A stretch of 30,151 nucleotides of DNA. It comes from a virus. Both the position numbers and the translations under genes were made by a program. Shown here one piece after another: positions 9,114-14,825 of the stretch (within the stretch, counting starts at the first letter, position 1; the number at the start of each line of letters is the position of its first letter). The notes below the pieces were generated by a model. That model was not told the origin of the DNA and ran no database searches. It saw nothing but the letters and a program-made list of their open reading frames with translations. The stretch spans positions 1 through 30,151 of the IMG/VR virus record IMGVR_UViG_3300038696_000292; one strand, 5' to 3'.

Positions 9114-9643
9114 TGTTCGGACTTGGCAAGAAAGACGAAGACGGCAAGCAGGTCCGCATCGAGCACCGGGGCAAATATACGCGTGCCTCGCGCACGGGCG
9201 GTGTGGCAGTTCGTGCCGAACAGAAGGTCGGCCGGGTCAATCTGACTGCCAATTCGTCAAAGGGTGTGCGCGCCTCAACGCGGATCGCAAATGGCACGCG
9301 GGTTGCTTTTCAAAACGGTCGGTTTCAACTGATCGGCCGCTGGCGAGCAGGACCACTTGGTTTCAACTTGTCCAAGACCGGTGTCAGCGCGTCGATGAAG
9401 AACAAGGCAGGGACCTTCAACTTTCTCAAGCCGCAGTATTCGTCGTTCAAGATTGCTGGCGTGCAGCTGCGGGGCAAAAAGGCGGCCCAACTTCAGATTA
9501 TGTACATGCTGATCATGGCGGCGGTGTTTACCGTCGTCTTTGGCGCGAAGCTGCTTGTGTTTTTGTTATGGCTTATTGCGCTGCCCGTTTTGTTCATATG
9601 GGACATGGTGGTCGGGTTTGTGCGGGGCGCTAGCAATACCTGA
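9113..9643 (+). CDS. hypothetical protein with DUF4236-like segment and C-terminal membrane hairpin
   Basis: The product has 176 residues. The N-terminal half is basic and beta-rich, with a repeated style of short strands. A segment near residues 80-95, containing GPLGFNLSKTGVSAS, resembles the glycine/serine-rich motif of DUF4236 proteins; this is a loose similarity. Residues about 129-169 are strongly hydrophobic and can form two transmembrane helices, leaving a short C-terminal tail. It has no N-terminal signal peptide, so it is predicted to be an inner-membrane protein anchored at its C-terminus with a cytosolic basic domain. Its ATG overlaps the stop of the preceding small gene by one base. 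It is the last plus-strand gene before the convergent prophage genes. Function is unknown; membrane-attached accessory proteins are common in defence loci. Confidence 0.7.
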   Translation: MFGLGKKDEDGKQVRIEHRGKYTRASRTGGVAVRAEQKVGRVNLTANSSKGVRASTRIANGTRVAFQNGRFQLIGRWRAGPLGFNLSKTGVSASMKNKAGTFNFLKPQYSSFKIAGVQLRGKKAAQLQIMYMLIMAAVFTVVFGAKLLVFLLWLIALPVLFIWDMVVGFVRGASNT

Positions 9644-9697
9644 TCTGGCCATGCAGGCTTGCCAAGCTGTTGGTTGACCATCGCGAGGGTTATCGGT

Positions 9698-10357
9698 TCA
9701 CCCATCTTTCACAGTCACCCAAACCGCAAACGCCCCACTCTCATCACTGATCCTGCGTTCGATCCGCGCTGCTCGCTCTGCGGCTTCAATCGCATCGAGG
9801 ACTTTCGCCTGCTCGGCATCAAACTTGGCGGCCTCAGCCGCGCTGTCGGTCCGGTGGTTCAGCCCGGTGGTGCTATCATGCCAAACGAAGGCATCAAAGC
9901 CCGCGAGATCGTCCTGCGCTGGATCCACCACCTCCCAAGTCTCTGCGCCGCCCTCGCCAAACCGCACCCCGTTGATCACCCGCGCCGCGGCATGATCGCT
10001 GCGCAATTCGGCGTAGCGGTGCCGATCATGATCGCGCGCGGCCTCCAGCGTGTCATGCAGCTGCCCGTCCGCCGTGCGGAATACGTCCTCTGCGATATGA
10101 TCCCCAAAATACACGATAGCCTCGGGCCGGGTGCGCAGCTCATAGCACCAAGCCAGCCAGCCTTCGGCGGTGGCATGATCCGGGTCGCCGCTTTGGGCAG
10201 CCTCGACCTCAAGCTGGTCCATCATGCCCAGCATCAACTGATAGCCTTGGGCGTAATCAAACTCGGTCACACCGGCCTGCTCAAACACGCGCTCAAGCAC
10301 AGCGTATGCGCCATCACAGACGCCCATGTCTTTAAAAAACTGTAGGGACGTTTTCAT
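9698..10357 (-). CDS. hypothetical phage protein at the end of the fibre cluster
   Basis: This gene encodes 219 residues from the ATG at 10357, which overlaps the stop of the upstream adhesin gene in an ATGA; the frame extends 13 codons further upstream but that start is less likely. The protein is acidic, Asp/Glu/Ala/His-rich, soluble and helical, with no membrane segment. A charged alanine-rich helix at about residues 165-205 could be a coiled coil. I do not recognise a family. Its place as the last gene after the tail-fibre and adhesin genes is where tail-fibre assembly chaperones often sit, but that role is only inferred. The long plus-strand frame across the same bases has a less protein-like composition and was rejected. 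Confidence 0.65.
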   Translation of the reverse strand: MKTSLQFFKDMGVCDGAYAVLERVFEQAGVTEFDYAQGYQLMLGMMDQLEVEAAQSGDPDHATAEGWLAWCYELRTRPEAIVYFGDHIAEDVFRTADGQLHDTLEAARDHDRHRYAELRSDHAAARVINGVRFGEGGAETWEVVDPAQDDLAGFDAFVWHDSTTGLNHRTDSAAEAAKFDAEQAKVLDAIEAAERAARIERRISDESGAFAVWVTVKDG

Positions 10358-10836
10358 CCGATTGCTCCGTATGCGCGATCTGAGCCGCCGAGCCAAGTGA
10401 CGGCATACCCGTTTGTTTTGATGGCCTTGCCACCGGCAGCGCCGGGATTGCCGCCTTTCTGGGGAGCAAAATCAATGATTTGCGTGCCAGAGCCACCAGC
10501 TGCGCCCCATCCACCCCCACCACCAGACGTCGGTGTCACAGGTGCTGTCGTACCATCATTGGTATTTACGGCGATATAAACTGCAAACGCATCGCCCTTA
10601 CCGGGTTGTCCGGGCCCGCCGCCAGGTGCTGCGAAGTATGTATCAAACGCGGCCCCAAAAGGCGGGGCCGGTCGATAATCCGGCTGCCCCGCCGCAACGT
10701 TGGCCGTCACGTCAATCCGGCTCGCGTTGAGGATCAGTTCTCCGACACCGCCGCCCGTCCCTGGTAGAATGCGCCCGCCACCCTGACCTGATATCCCGCC
10801 AATTTTGAGCGGACCACCGCCACTACCACTTCCCAT
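10354..10836 (-). CDS. glycine-rich phage tail tip/adhesin-like protein
   Basis: The product has 160 residues and is dominated by glycine runs separated by short hydrophobic strands, with segments such as GPGQPGKGDAF and GGGGGWGAAGG. It lacks a signal peptide and membrane segment. Such glycine-rich modules form polyglycine-helix folds in distal adhesins of tailed phages (for example the gp38 type), where the loops bind the receptor. An excellent ribosome-binding site AGGAGGA (10842-10848) precedes the ATG at 10836 and overlaps the stop of the preceding glycine-rich gene, so the two are separate cistrons and not one broken gene. Receptor binding is an inference from composition and position. 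Confidence 0.65.
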   Translation of the reverse strand: MGSGSGGGPLKIGGISGQGGGRILPGTGGGVGELILNASRIDVTANVAAGQPDYRPAPPFGAAFDTYFAAPGGGPGQPGKGDAFAVYIAVNTNDGTTAPVTPTSGGGGGWGAAGGSGTQIIDFAPQKGGNPGAAGGKAIKTNGYAVTWLGGSDRAYGAIG

Positions 10837-10847
10837 GTTGTATCCTC

Positions 10848-11627
10848 CTAAATACCGCCGCCAGCTGTGGCGCCGGCGCCACCCGCACCACCGGCTCCGC
10901 CGTGGTTTGGAATGGTTGCTCCGGCCCAGTTGTTCGAATTCGTAGCCACTGAACCCTGCTGGCCGATTGCACCACCGAGGCCAAAATCGCCCAGCACAAG
11001 GCTTGATGTATTGCCGTAAGGCATCGGCCCGCCACGCCCGCCACCCGCACCGCCGCCACCGGGGCTGTGCGATGGGTTATTCAGGATCGCGATGGGGCTG
11101 CCGGTTGCCGCTGCACCGCCACCACCCCCGCCGCCAATATATCCGGTGCTGTTGTTGATGGTGATTGGACCTGTCAGGCCCATCGCCGGCCCGCCTGATG
11201 TCGGTGCGACGTAACTGGTACGGTCTGTCAGCTGGTAACCGCCGTCGCCGCCTTTGCCCATGATAAAGCCACGATTGACCAGCGTCAGCCCGCCCGGGAA
11301 GGCCCCACCCATATCGAGGGCTGGCGTTGTGGCGGTATCCGACCAGATGTAGATGCCGGCGGCCACCGTCACCTCGACTTTGCTTGTGCCATCCCAGCCT
11401 TGCGCTTGGAGATATGTGTGCAGGTTCAGCTCCAGCTGATGGGTGGTGATCGTGTGCGTGAACTGGGCAGATTTGCCGCGCAAGTTGCCGAGCCCGATGG
11501 CACCATTGGCCACGCCCGCCAGCCCGCGCACACCCGCGTCCCCCAGCGAGATCGTAGTGCCAGAGGCACGGCCAAGTTCGGTGTTCACCTGGCTGAGCGA
11601 GATCGAACCTGTCGATGGAAGCGCCAT
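10848..11627 (-). CDS. glycine-rich tail fibre protein
   Basis: The product has 259 residues. The N-terminal 55 residues have the form frequently found at the start of phage fibre proteins: LPSTGSISLSQVNTELGR, then ISLGDAGVRGLAGV, then GAIGLGNLRGKS. A beta-rich middle part (about 56-150) follows, and then a glycine-rich end with blocks such as GYIGGGGGGG and GGGGAGGGRGG. The N-terminal module probably attaches the protein to the tail or to another fibre, while the glycine-rich end resembles polyglycine adhesin tips. It lies between a short fibre-anchor-like gene and another glycine-rich gene, all in the same direction. The TAG stop is part of the next gene's Shine-Dalgarno sequence. Confidence 0.7.
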   Translation of the reverse strand: MALPSTGSISLSQVNTELGRASGTTISLGDAGVRGLAGVANGAIGLGNLRGKSAQFTHTITTHQLELNLHTYLQAQGWDGTSKVEVTVAAGIYIWSDTATTPALDMGGAFPGGLTLVNRGFIMGKGGDGGYQLTDRTSYVAPTSGGPAMGLTGPITINNSTGYIGGGGGGGAAATGSPIAILNNPSHSPGGGGAGGGRGGPMPYGNTSSLVLGDFGLGGAIGQQGSVATNSNNWAGATIPNHGGAGGAGGAGATAGGGI

Positions 11628-11630
11628 GGT

Positions 11631-11921
11631 TTACGGGCTCCCAAATGCGGTGATATCGCCCAGCAGCGTCAGATTGCCGGAGCCGTCGAGCGTCATCACG
11701 TCGGTGCCATTATATCGGAAAGTCAGGCTTGACCCCGCAGCATGGGCCGTGAATGCCCCCCAACGGGCACCGACCTCAATGATCTCCTCGCTGCCATCCG
11801 CGCGTTTGAGGAAGAGTTTGCCATCCCGGGTATTGATCGCGAGCTCGCCCAGATCGAGCTGGGTCGGGGTTGGGACCTTTGTCGCGATGCCGGATCGTTT
11901 CATACGGATTGTGCTGGCCAT
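11631..11921 (-). CDS. short tail fibre protein with fibre-anchor N-terminus
   Basis: The product has 96 residues. The start follows the pattern MASTIRMKRSG, then P-T-x-x-Q-L-x-L-GELAINT-x-DGKLFLKR. This pattern recurs at the N-terminus of many phage tail fibre and tropism-determinant proteins. The second half (about 60-96) has short beta strands (SLTFRYNGTDVMTLDGSGNLTLLG), as in fibre shafts. The beginning resembles the start of the larger fibre gene directly upstream (MANTIQFKRR...), so the two look like paralogues. The next gene starts 4 bases after its stop. It is too short to be a complete receptor-binding fibre and may be a shaft or adaptor piece. Confidence 0.7.
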   Translation of the reverse strand: MASTIRMKRSGIATKVPTPTQLDLGELAINTRDGKLFLKRADGSEEIIEVGARWGAFTAHAAGSSLTFRYNGTDVMTLDGSGNLTLLGDITAFGSP

Positions 11922-11968
11922 AGGGCCTCCTGCGGTTCAGCTTCAATTGAGGGAAGGATCAAAGCGGA

Positions 11969-13084
11969 TCAGAACGTGCCGCCATCAAGTGCGATGCCAG
12001 TAATGCTCCCGCCGGTGATGGCCACTGCATTGGCCGCTTGCACAGCCAGCGAGCCGAGCCCCAGATTGGACCGCGCCGTCGCCTTATTGGGCAGATCTGC
12101 AAGGTTCGATGCTGCAGCCAGCTTGCCCGCCAGCCCATTGGTGATGGTGCTTGCGAAGTTGGGATCATCGCCCAAGGCCGCAGCCAACTCATTCAAGGTG
12201 TTCAGCGCGCCAGGGGCTGCATCAATCAGGGTTGCGATGGCGGCCTGTACAAAAGCTGTATTCGCGATCTGGGTTGTGTTGGTGCCACTTGATGCCGTCG
12301 GCGCACTCGGCGTGCCGGTCAAGGCAGGTGAGGCAAGCCCGGCTTTGCTTTCAATCGCCGCCTGAAGGCCGCTGACTTGCGAGATCGCATGGCTGTGGGC
12401 CGCTGGGGCAAAGGTGGCGGGTTTGCCTGTGACACCTGCCCAAGGCACGCTGTCTGCCACCTCAGCCGCATCAACCTTACCATCGTTGTCCGCATCATAA
12501 GCGGATTTGAGCATATCCCCGGCACCAAAGCCTGCCAGTGCGGTTTGCACAAAAGCCGTCGTGGCTAGCTGGGTTGTATTGGTCCCGCCAGTGGCCGTCG
12601 GCGCGGTAGGCGTGCCAGTCAGGTTTGGCGAGTTCACCGGAGCCTTCGCGCTCAACGCCGACTGCAAACCGGTCACATCCGATATGCCATGGCCGTGCCC
12701 GTCGCTGGATTTCCCATCAAGAGCGGCCTGCAACCCGCTCACCTCCGAGATTGCATGACCGTGGGTTGCCGCCGCTTTGCCCGCCAGCCCCGCATCAAAC
12801 TGCGATTTGCGCACAAGATCGGTGCTGCCGCTGGCGTCCTGGCTTGATTTTGGCGCAATCGCGAATGTCTTTGCGCCACCAATGGTCTGGCTGCCAACGC
12901 GGGCGACAAACCCGCCCGCACCCGCCAGCGGCACGATGGCTGTGGCATTGCCGCTCCCATCATCGCCTTTGCCGATATAAAGCGTATCGTCGACCTCGTT
13001 ATGGGCGACCTCGCCGGATTTGAGCGCAGCAGGCGCGCCAGCATTGCCGGCCTGGCGGCGTTTGAACTGGATCGTATTGGCCAT
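11969..13084 (-). CDS. repeat-rich tail fibre protein with an EF-hand-like loop
   Basis: The product has 371 residues. The N-terminus (1-45) is a fibre-anchor-like module. Two repeat families follow. Type A, around H-x-HxIS-x-VxGLQ-A, occurs at residues 105-125, 126-147 and 227-247. Type B, around LTGTP-x-APTA and GTNTTQ-x-A-x-TAFVQ, occurs at 151-187 and 251-287. Between them residues 197-208 read DADNDGKVDAAE, a full 12-residue EF-hand calcium-loop pattern. The C-terminal part is alanine-rich and ends in GGSITGIALDGGTF. Repeats like these form trimeric shafts in tail fibres. The start codon shares one base with the stop of the collagen-like gene, indicating coupling. It is probably the main side or tip fibre shaft. 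Confidence 0.82.
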   Translation of the reverse strand: MANTIQFKRRQAGNAGAPAALKSGEVAHNEVDDTLYIGKGDDGSGNATAIVPLAGAGGFVARVGSQTIGGAKTFAIAPKSSQDASGSTDLVRKSQFDAGLAGKAAATHGHAISEVSGLQAALDGKSSDGHGHGISDVTGLQSALSAKAPVNSPNLTGTPTAPTATGGTNTTQLATTAFVQTALAGFGAGDMLKSAYDADNDGKVDAAEVADSVPWAGVTGKPATFAPAAHSHAISQVSGLQAAIESKAGLASPALTGTPSAPTASSGTNTTQIANTAFVQAAIATLIDAAPGALNTLNELAAALGDDPNFASTITNGLAGKLAAASNLADLPNKATARSNLGLGSLAVQAANAVAITGGSITGIALDGGTF

Positions 13085-13290
13085 CAGAAGAAGCCTCCGT
13101 TGATTGGGGTGTTGGTGGGCAGGATGGTGATGCCGGGATCACCCTGATCGCCTTTGTCACCGGGTGGACCGGGTTTGCCCTCTGGGCCCGGCTGGCCACC
13201 AAGGCGGATCCGCAGCGGCCCGGTCACCACGCTGACCTTGATCGGTGCGGTGATCGTGATGGGTCCGGTTTGAGAGCTGGCGGCATTCAT
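13084..13290 (-). CDS. small collagen-like phage tail protein
   Basis: The product has 68 residues. Residues 32-53 contain seven consecutive Gly-X-Y triplets (GQP, GPE, GKP, GPP, GDK, GDQ, GDP), a collagen-like stretch able to form a triple helix. A beta-rich N-terminal part (1-31) precedes it, and the protein ends ITILPTNTPINGGFF. Collagen-like triplets are known in phage fibres, where they help trimerisation. The start overlaps the preceding gene by four bases (ATGA) and the stop overlaps the next fibre gene by one base, so it is tightly embedded in the fibre operon. It probably acts as a connector or trimerisation element for the neighbouring fibre; this is inferred. Confidence 0.75.
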   Translation of the reverse strand: MNAASSQTGPITITAPIKVSVVTGPLRIRLGGQPGPEGKPGPPGDKGDQGDPGITILPTNTPINGGFF

Positions 13291-13640
13291 GGGACAAGCC
13301 CGCGCGTCACCGGCAAGATGACCGGGAGTTCCAGGAGAAAGCCCAAGTGCAGATCAGGTGCGAGATTGGTTCGCACGAGATCAAGCACAACACGTCCGGG
13401 TGCGAGAACAGCGGTTTGGTCCGGGCGTAACGCCAGTTCCAGCACGGTGTCGCTGATCCGCAGGATGCCGTGATCGGCGCTGGAAAGTGTGGCTAGGACC
13501 TCAGCGTCGCTTGGCCGCCCACGGATTTGACCCGCATAAATGGCACCCTCGGCAAAGACCGGCGCCTCCGCCTCAATCTGCAGCCGCCATGCGTAGCCGA
13601 TCAGCACGGCTGGGCCCTCCGTGACAATGGTGGTTGTCAT
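13287..13640 (-). CDS. hypothetical phage tail-associated protein
   Basis: The product has 117 residues. It is beta-rich and soluble, without membrane or signal segments. Strands alternate with acidic loops, and a leucine-rich region lies near residues 60-110. I do not recognise a family, although the layout (short beta-sandwich-like protein at the head of a fibre cluster) is common in phage. Its stop overlaps the collagen-like gene by four bases, so it is co-translated with the fibre genes. It is the first gene of the fibre cluster downstream of the plus-strand SEC-C gene. A structural role in attaching fibres is possible but unsupported by motif. Confidence 0.7.
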   Translation of the reverse strand: MTTTIVTEGPAVLIGYAWRLQIEAEAPVFAEGAIYAGQIRGRPSDAEVLATLSSADHGILRISDTVLELALRPDQTAVLAPGRVVLDLVRTNLAPDLHLGFLLELPVILPVTRGLVP

Positions 13641-13671
13641 GTTTTACTCCAAAAGCCGGGATTGCGCCGGA

Positions 13672-13700
13672 TTGCGACTTGGCAAACGCAAGGTTAGAAA
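13672..13700 (+). promoter_or_regulatory. candidate promoter of the SEC-C gene
   Basis: TTGCGA at 13672-13677 and TAGAAA at 13695-13700 are separated by exactly 17 bases, each matching four of six consensus positions. It lies 28 bases before the ATG at 13729. The gene points against the late operon, so it needs its own promoter. Confidence 0.45.
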
Positions 13701-13728
13701 ACCCCCCGGAAATGCCGGGAGAATGCAC

Positions 13729-14412
13729 ATGGGACAATCCGATCAAGATCTCGATCACCTGAGCCAGTTGCTGCATGCGCTGCCCACTCAGAACATGCCC
13801 ATGACGCTCAGCGAGCTGGATGGGTATGTGACCGGCGTACTGACCTGTCCGGACATGATTGCACCATCGGAATGGTTGCCACATGTCTGGGGAGAAACCG
13901 GCGACGCCGCGTTTCCCAACCCGCAGGCGGCCGAAGAAACAATCGGAGCCGTCATGGCCCATTACAATTCCGTTGCCGACGCGATCACGCGCACGCTGAG
14001 GGTTGAACCTATCTACGAGATTGACCCCAACAGCGACGAGACGATGTGGGAGCCATGGATCGATGGCTTTACCCGCGCGATGGGCCTCAGACCGGATGCC
14101 TGGTCAAACCTGCTCGACGCCGCCGATGAAGAAACACAGGCCACACTGATTTTCATGATGGCACTGCAGGACATCTATACAGGAAATAGCAAATTCACGG
14201 AGGAAGAGATCGACCAGATCGACCTCGAAGCGCCTGATCTGATTCCGGGGTGCGTGGTGACGATCCTCCACCAATCTCGCCCAGAACTCGCTGGAAAAGC
14301 GCCAGCCAACCTGCCGGGCCAGCCGTTTCAGGCAGGTAAGCGCCCAGGCCGGAACGATCCATGTACCTGTGGCTCGGGCCGTAAATACAAGCAGTGTTGC
14401 GGCCGCAACTGA
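13729..14412 (+). CDS. YecA/UPF0149-family protein with C-terminal SEC-C zinc motif
   Basis: The product has 227 residues from the ATG at 13729, chosen because GGGAG at 13717-13721 lies seven bases upstream; an ATG at 13723 is too close and the longer upstream frame runs into the fibre gene. The body is a helical acidic domain of the YecA/YgfB (UPF0149) type, including LSELDGYVTGVLTCPD and WEPWIDGFTRAM. The end carries a SEC-C motif with Cys212, Cys214, Cys223 and Cys224 in the CxCx8CC spacing, in the context GRNDPC. SEC-C motifs bind zinc, as in SecA. It is transcribed opposite to the surrounding late genes, between fibre and lysis modules, which marks it as a moron. Its role in the host or phage is unknown. 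Confidence 0.88.
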   Translation: MGQSDQDLDHLSQLLHALPTQNMPMTLSELDGYVTGVLTCPDMIAPSEWLPHVWGETGDAAFPNPQAAEETIGAVMAHYNSVADAITRTLRVEPIYEIDPNSDETMWEPWIDGFTRAMGLRPDAWSNLLDAADEETQATLIFMMALQDIYTGNSKFTEEEIDQIDLEAPDLIPGCVVTILHQSRPELAGKAPANLPGQPFQAGKRPGRNDPCTCGSGRKYKQCCGRN

Positions 14413-14428
14413 ACGCCAACGATCAATT

Positions 14429-14632
14429 TCAGGGCCGCCACCCGCATAGCCGCGCGCCGACCTCGTTATGGGCCACAATCTGCGCCAGCGTCACGTCACT
14501 CAGAACGTCCTGCCGCGACGGTCGAATAGGCTCTGCCCAATCGCAATCATCATACACACTGCGCGGGTTAATCCCGCATCCAGCGGTCAGCGCGACGCTC
14601 AAGATCAGCGAGGTCAGTGTTTTGCACGTCAT
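14429..14632 (-). CDS. Rz1-like outer-membrane spanin lipoprotein
   Basis: The product has 67 residues from the ATG at 14632. A signal peptide (about residues 2-18) ends in the lipobox LTAGC, with Cys19 as the lipidation site. The mature part of 49 residues contains a W-x-x-PI-x-PS-x-x-DVL pattern, then QIVAHN and a Cys near the end, a pattern I recall from lipoproteins in this position in other phages. The start lies inside the preceding Rz-like gene in another frame, the classic nested Rz/Rz1 arrangement. The protein should sit in the outer membrane and pair with the inner-membrane spanin to fuse the membranes in the final step of lysis. Longer in-frame starts exist upstream but would bury the signal peptide. 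Confidence 0.75.
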   Translation of the reverse strand: MTCKTLTSLILSVALTAGCGINPRSVYDDCDWAEPIRPSRQDVLSDVTLAQIVAHNEVGARLCGWRP

Positions 14633-14825
14633 GGCGGATGTCCTTTGAGGTTTGCATAGATCTGACGCGTGCATCGGCTCGGCGGATGGTAAACTCGGCC
14701 TCGGCCGCTTGGCGGCCCTGGCGGAAAGCAATCCAGAGGGCAGCTAGGACAGCCAAAGCGATTGCGCCGTAAAGAACAGTCTGCCTGCCAATGCCACTCA
14801 GAAGTGCGCGGACGACGGTGATCAT
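14568..14825 (-). CDS. Rz-like inner-membrane spanin
   Basis: The product has 85 residues. One transmembrane helix (about 17-34, VLYGAIALAVLAALWIAF) near the N-terminus is followed by a charged, coiled-coil-prone periplasmic part (38-80) rich in Arg, Glu, Asp and Ala. This is the layout of an i-spanin. The start overlaps the endolysin stop in an ATGA, and the last third overlaps the Rz1-like gene in a different frame. Together with the lipoprotein it should form the spanin complex linking the inner and outer membranes. The length is shorter than lambda Rz (153), but short i-spanins are common. Confidence 0.75.
   Translation of the reverse strand: MITVVRALLSGIGRQTVLYGAIALAVLAALWIAFRQGRQAAEAEFTIRRADARVRSMQTSKDIRHDVQNTDLADLERRADRWMRD

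Noticed and set aside
9644-9697. Prophage attachment site or bidirectional terminator between BREX and prophage
   Set aside because: No repeat elsewhere in the window matches it, and the only short inverted repeat (GCTTG/CAAGC) has no loop or T-run.
9659-10345. 228-codon plus-strand frame overlapping the last prophage gene
   Set aside because: The composition is unlike a normal protein (many Cys, His, Pro and Arg in odd places) and it has no RBS; the minus-strand frame has an ATGA overlap with its upstream neighbour and a protein-like sequence.
10354-11627. The two glycine-rich genes as one gene broken by a frameshift
   Set aside because: A perfect Shine-Dalgarno AGGAGGA lies at the right distance before the second ATG and overlaps the first stop, which fits two designed cistrons.
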